Source of the DNA: Brienomyrus brachyistius
Taxonomy: Eukaryota > Chordata > Actinopteri > Osteoglossiformes > Mormyridae
Direction: 5' to 3'
DNA: 64,000 nt
Assembly (NCBI RefSeq): GCF_023856365.1
Contig: NC_064533.1
Location: forward strand, 35,574,118-35,638,117
This document shows, one piece after another, positions 58,721-64,000 of this stretch; the stretch's first letter is position 1, and each line of letters starts with the position of its first letter. The position numbers and the translations under genes were made by a program. The notes under the pieces were generated by a model that searched no databases, was not told the DNA's origin, and saw only the letters and a list, made by a program, of their open reading frames with translations.

Positions 58721-61700
58721 CAGTAGGGAATAAATGAACGTGGGTTTACCATCATTTTTTTTTAAGATCGCGCGTTTTATTTTACTTGCATAAAGCCACA
58801 AAAGAAACGCAAACCTTCGCAATATTCCCTAAATTGCTAAAACATACTGTCTGCTGCAATAAAAACCGGGTGACACATTTAGCCACTTAAACATTTCCAT
58901 CCGTAACGCTAACATCTATCCATCTAACATACATCCGACCATACATCCATCTATCCTCAAAGTACATGTACATTAGACATTGATGTTGGTTTGTTAATTG
59001 CCCCGTTGAATACGCCAGTAACAACTAGGTGGACAAATGCCACTGGGGAAAAATAAAAATAAATTCTCATTCTTATATGTATGAATTTGCGGGAAAATCT
59101 AAAGCGGGAAGATAATCTCTCCCACGGAGAGATAATATTGTAGTACAACTTTTATATTCCGGTGTACCTCAAATGAATTACTTGGACAGTAATCCTGAAG
59201 AACTTGACTTGATCAGGCATAAATCTGGTGCTAAATGTAATATTCCACTAAACCTGCAAGACTTTATCTCTCAAGGCTGGAGGTTCTGGCACGGCTTTCG
59301 TAAGCGAAGACCTGCATTTTATCTTTTTTTTCCAGGCATAAGTATAAACATTATTATTCTGATGAGATACAAACATTCCGTAAAACACGTCATGGCGTAA
59401 TATACACTTCTTCCAAGGATGCTTTTGTTCTGGTTTTGTATATGTACACATATTACGTCTGTGGATATTTTTCCATCCTATATATGCCTTTGCAACGGGC
59501 ATCCAAGCCTTTCAGTGCTAAATGAATTGCGGCATAGTTATGCTCAGTCTCACCAAATAAAATTCATAACGGGATGTTCATTTCAATTGGCTACTGCTTT
59601 GTACTGCAGCCGTGAATAAATTAATGCATAAATCATGTTTTTTTCTGAATGCTTCAGATCGTTGTACTCCTTATTCACGTCACATTTTTTCACATTTTTC
59701 ACGTTATTATGGGAGCTGTCATGACATCATACAGGGCAATAAACACGGAATGCTGGGTGAATTTAATGGAGTACATACCTCACTGTCTTCAGATAGATGA
59801 ATCCAGAAAAGCGTACATACATCTATTTCACCTAAATGTCCTAAATTCATTTCACTAGTCAGATAAGATAAAGGTAGTATATTTAGTGCATTTGTCAATC
59901 CATATAGTAACCAGTTTCCCCAGTTAGAGTACTAGCCTGTACTAGTTGAATATCTAATAAAGTATCCATTGGGGTGATTTTAATTAGGTCAAATATTTGT
60001 TATTAACTATGCTGAATAAATTATTTAAATACAGTGTAGAACTAGAGTTAAAAGTTGCAATAATTTCGGATTTGAATTTGGATTTGCTAGATTAGACCTT
60101 GAAGATATTGTAGCAGGAAAGAAGATTTTCTATCATGGACTCCGGAAGGAAGGAAGTATCTCTTTCTTATCAGAAGCCATCACCATATCTGGCAACCCTC
60201 CTGAACATGCTGTCCTCAGGACAGACGGGATGCGCATAGAAGCCTATAATCATTGCATCGCTCCCTAAGCCTGTGAGCTCATCCCCCAGGGGAGGAGGGT
60301 GTGGTGCTGCTACAACCCCCATCAAATTAATTAGCTTGCCTGCTCTGGACCTGGGGCAGTCCAGCTGGATTTTTTAGCTAGCATGCATGTATAAGATTCA
60401 ATGTCTAAGCCAAAAAATACCATTGATCTGAAGAGAGGTGAAGAACTCGTGATTCTGTTTTACTGTATGTACCCAGCAATCTGACTTTGGCTATAAAAGC
60501 TCAGAGAAGTTTTATTAAGATTATTAAGAGTAAAGTCGAAACACAGATTGTAGTAGTGCAAATCGGAGATCGGAGAAGTGCAAATTAACAAAGCTTGCAA
60601 AGTTAATTCTTTAAAGTCTACAAATATCCTGTACTGGTGCGCATATTAGTCATGGGTAACTTATTTAAAAATCTAGTAGGGAGTTCAAATCAGGCTTGAG
60701 ATATCCAGGCTTGGTTCTGCTGAAATTTAGTAAAATCAGTCCATCTCTAACTTTAGTCATTCTGGCAGCCTTCCTTTTCCTGGCCCTGAAGGCAGATTCT
60801 AAAAAACCACACTGTAATGGGAAATAAAGCATAGAAATGAATGAAGGGTCAGATGCATTCACATATTTACTCTTTATCATTTAATTTACATATCATGTAT
60901 TTGCTTGTATTAATGCAGACATTCTTGTGGCCCGACTTTGACTGCTAAAATAAATTAATTGCAAATATAATCGTCTCGATCTGCAGTAACAAACCAAGGT
61001 TAGTCATATTCTGTGCTATTACTGCTTCCATTTTGGGTCTTGCTTACTTTTAAGGTTGTTTACCTTTAGGATTGTCCTTATAAATAATAGCCGAGTCTCG
61101 ACTTAGTTAAATAAACAGTCTTCAGACATCCTTGGCGGAGGCCTCCTGTGTTTCTCATGCAGAATGTGGGTTATCCCTGGGACACAGTCTGGCTTATTTA
61201 TTGCAGGACACTGCAAAAGGAGGTCAGTCAACAAATGGGAGGAGTTTAATTGCTGTGTGGGTGGAGACACCTTGTCTGAGGGTGGATGATCATTAAATGT
61301 CGTGTGCATGAGAAGAGATGGGCAGTGAGACGTCTTGCAATAGATGCAAGAGAAAAGCCCGAGAGGTTAAATGGCAAATACATGGACTATACATCCTCAC
61401 CCTCTACATCCTCAACTGTACCCCATTTCTAGTGTTAATTTATTGTAGTTTTTCAAATAAAGCACAGTTAATAGTAAGGACACCATTGACTAAAATATTT
61501 ATACCTTTGTGGTTCTGAGCACTGCATACAAATTTTCATGTTGAATAAATATTTATGCAAAGCTGTTAAACTGATTTATCTCTCTTTGCCCCTGTGTGAG
61601 CTGGACTCGAACACATTATGCTTCCACATTTACTCGTTAATTACACTCTGAAAGACAGAAGACTCTTGCTTCACATATCAGCAGAATTCAGAAGAAATCA

Positions 61701-62124
61701 TTTCTGTTTTCTCCTGGACCATAATATTCTTTGCAGTCCTCAAAAAAAAACCTGTTTCCAGAAGGAAAATCTGTGACGTCAGGGAAAGGGTGGTATCCAT
61801 GGAAACTTGGTGAGAAACAAATGGTGAGAAGTCCAGGAACATAAGTGTTGTAGCACTTTCCCGAACAACTTAGGACACAGGGAGTACTGGAAGTCATTAC
61901 TGGTGGAAGCCCATCATAGGAGTTGAAATTACATTGTTAGTAATAGCAATGGAAAGAATTGTTTTGTTTTTTGCTTTTCCCAGGTAGCACAGTGCACAAG
62001 GCCGGCTAACCGCAGACGGAACGGCAGTGCATTACACGCTACGACAATCATGCACTGTTTACACAGTACATTTGATTTGAGCCCCCAAACTTACTGGCCA
62101 CTGAGCCACCATGCTGTGCTATAC

Positions 62125-62148
62125 GTGTGTGTGTGTGTGTGTGTGTGT
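62125..62148. repeat. (GT)n microsatellite
   Basis: Twelve GT units without interruption. Confidence 0.9.
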
Positions 62149-62470
62149 TATATATACACAAACACACATAATGCCATTATGATCCCTCACAATGGAATTT
62201 ACAATTTACGTATTCCAAAGCTTCTTATGAACCTTTTTTCCTATAGAATATGTTTATAAATACAGGGTTAACCCCTACTCAGTTCCTCAAAGCTTATGAC
62301 TTTTACTTAATGGGACCAGATGGAAAGTAGAGATTTTGCCTTAAAGCTGTTTCAAAATAATGACCATGATTCTATTCAGAGTACAACATGATTTCTCTGC
62401 TTGATGCGAATTTCTGACTTATGTCCTCTGTTTGGGTCTTCCAGCTTCCAAAAAAAAATTACACACAAAG

Positions 62471-62827
62471 ACACACACGCACACACACACACACACACAC
62501 GCACACGCATGTAGGGTATACCTATCCTTATGGGGCCCGCTCATTCACTTCTATGGGAAAAATGTTAACACTAACTATGACAACCTTAACTCCCACCCTG
62601 CCCTAACCATAACCATAAGTAACCAAGCAAAATACAAGAGTTTTTGCATTTTTAGTTTTTTTCATAGCAGTCACTGATTTTTATAAAATAGAGTTTTCCC
62701 TTATGGGGACCAGGAAACCGGTCCCCATAAGGGAAAAAAACAGATATTTATCACGTTATGGGGACATTGTATCCCCATAAGGATAGGTATACCCGCTTAC
62801 ACACACACACACAGACACACACACACA
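62471..62827. repeat. (CA)n tracts on both sides of a hairpin element
   Basis: CA-rich runs at 62471-62508 and 62800-62827 flank the 62514-62794 element symmetrically. Such a pairing suggests that the element inserted into a CA repeat, or spread together with it. Confidence 0.85.
62514..62794. mobile_element. 281-bp MITE with perfect terminal inverted repeats
   Basis: Ends at 62514-62535 and 62773-62794 are perfect 22-bp inverted repeats, beginning GGGTATACCTATCC and ending GGATAGGTATACCC. A second, internal hairpin, CCTTATGGGGACC with GGTCCCCATAAGG, lies at about 62699-62734. There is no ORF. The wording is that of a common fish non-autonomous element often seen beside CA repeats. Confidence 0.85.
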
Positions 62828-64000
62828 ACATGTTGAGTTAACTTGGTCTTATTTTGAATGGAATGTTTAATGGCATGACTTAGTGAGTAGCATTGGTGTA
62901 AGGCTTAATGCCAGGTGAAAATGCCTGTTCCAGTTCTCAAGAAAAGGTCTATGGAACACCAGTAGTAATTTGCCACTTCTGAAAAGCGTAGATATGGATT
63001 GTTTTGGTCTGTCTGCATGTTTGAAGAGCGATATCAAGCCCTGGCTTTGGAGACATTGGGGCTTCTTCACCATCATTTGACAGCATTCAATCAGCTAATC
63101 TTATTCAGACAACATCTGGAATTTAGGTTCTGAGTAACTCGCTCATTGAAAAATATTGACCTCGTCTTGGTCTCCTCAGCAGAGTTATGGCATGATGTCA
63201 TGGTTCAGTATTCCCTTATTTGAACATGCATCTTTTAACACAATACAAGCCATCACATCCTGTGGTGTGCATTGAAACAGATGGCTTCTCAAATTCCGCT
63301 ACATTTTCAGCATTCCTCTTTGACGTCATCCTTAAGGGAGAGCAGTCAAACCATGTCTTTATGCATACAGGCACTCCTGCTAGTGGTAATTATTTACACA
63401 GCCAGACCCTGTCAGTTATGCACATGCAGTCGTGCTAATAGTTAGGGTCTTGAACATAATCCAGTATGCAAAAGTTGGAAGAAATCAACGCTATGGTGGC
63501 CAGCCATGGATGTAAAAATGTTCAGAGGGTGTCCCAACAGAAGCACGACGTTTGCCCTGGGTGAGTCACTCATTCCTGTCTAGACAGGGAATCTGGCTTT
63601 GTTTGGGTCTAGGCAGGGGTGATCTGGAGTGCATGCATCAGAATGGGCTCTACTGCAGGTGCCCTGCTGGAGAAGTGGAACACCAGACCTTCTAAACCTT
63701 CTAAACTTCATAGATTTTGTGGAAATCTGTATGTTAAGACTTACAAACAATAGTTGATTAATATAATAACATTATGTTTTTGTAGGTGTCTGTGTTGTAT
63801 GTTTCCCTGTGTGTCTAAGGATTAATCAGGAAAAAAGATATTATAGTGTTCCACACATTATTTGCAGAACCTTAACAATAACCAATGCAGATGTGTGCTT
63901 GGAGTCACTTTATAATCATAAAATGTGGATTGTGAGTGAAATTTAGTGTAAATGGGAATTGCTTTTTCCTTACTTTCATCCGAGAGAACATTGGGCAGTG

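Larger units (their letters stand above)
58721..64000. other. gene-free interval upstream of fn1
   Basis: No ORF resembles a known protein. Named contents are a (GT)n tract (62125-62148), the hairpin element at 62514-62794 with flanking CA repeats, and a TGACGTCA CRE-like word at about 61771-61778. The rest is AT-rich DNA in which I see nothing specific. Confidence 0.5.

Overview
This is an intron-rich vertebrate nuclear window, most probably from a teleost (ray-finned) fish. The evidence is GT-AG split genes with vertebrate orthologues, teleost-type tRNA-derived SINEs, several families of short inverted-repeat DNA transposons, long microsatellites, and a homeobox gene of the MNX2 type that mammals lack. 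The species cannot be named from the sequence alone. There are no prokaryotic features, CRISPR arrays, tRNA or rRNA genes or viral genes that I can support.

Layout. Positions 1-9,400 hold no convincing gene: SINE copies, a MITE remnant and AT-rich stretches that may include conserved regulatory sequence. A three-exon homeobox gene, mnx2 (+, 10103-13301, 324 aa), follows. From 13,302 to about 22,270 lies a second gene-free interval with SINE fragments and microsatellites. The purine-synthesis gene atic (+, 22425-31859, 15 coding exons, 591 aa) comes next. Fibronectin, fn1 (-, 58406-33951, 46 coding exons, 2453 aa), lies tail to tail with it, about 2.1 kb between stop codons. The last 5.5 kb, upstream of fn1, has no recognisable gene.

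I rebuilt all three genes exon by exon. Every junction keeps phase and the predicted lengths agree with the families. fn1 has the full vertebrate plan: signal peptide, propeptide, FNI 1-6, FNII 1-2, FNI 7-9, fifteen constitutive FNIII modules plus EDB (273 nt) and EDA (270 nt), a V region with an ILDVP site, FNI 10-12 and a C-terminal CPIEC dimerisation motif. ATIC and FN1 are also neighbours in human; here an MNX-class homeobox gene sits on the ATIC side. The three genes act separately: motor-neuron/pancreas-type transcription factor, cytosolic purine synthesis, extracellular matrix.

The observations most worth a second look are splicing-related. EDB has GG where its acceptor AG should be, although its reading frame is intact and exactly 91 codons long. 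The donor of the exon just before EDB is copied in a 58-bp tandem array that supplies three decoy donors. An 18-bp minisatellite starts almost at the V-exon donor. There are two GC-AG introns, one in atic and one in fn1. Several transposons sit within tens of bases of fn1 splice sites. I did not find an undescribed multi-gene system.
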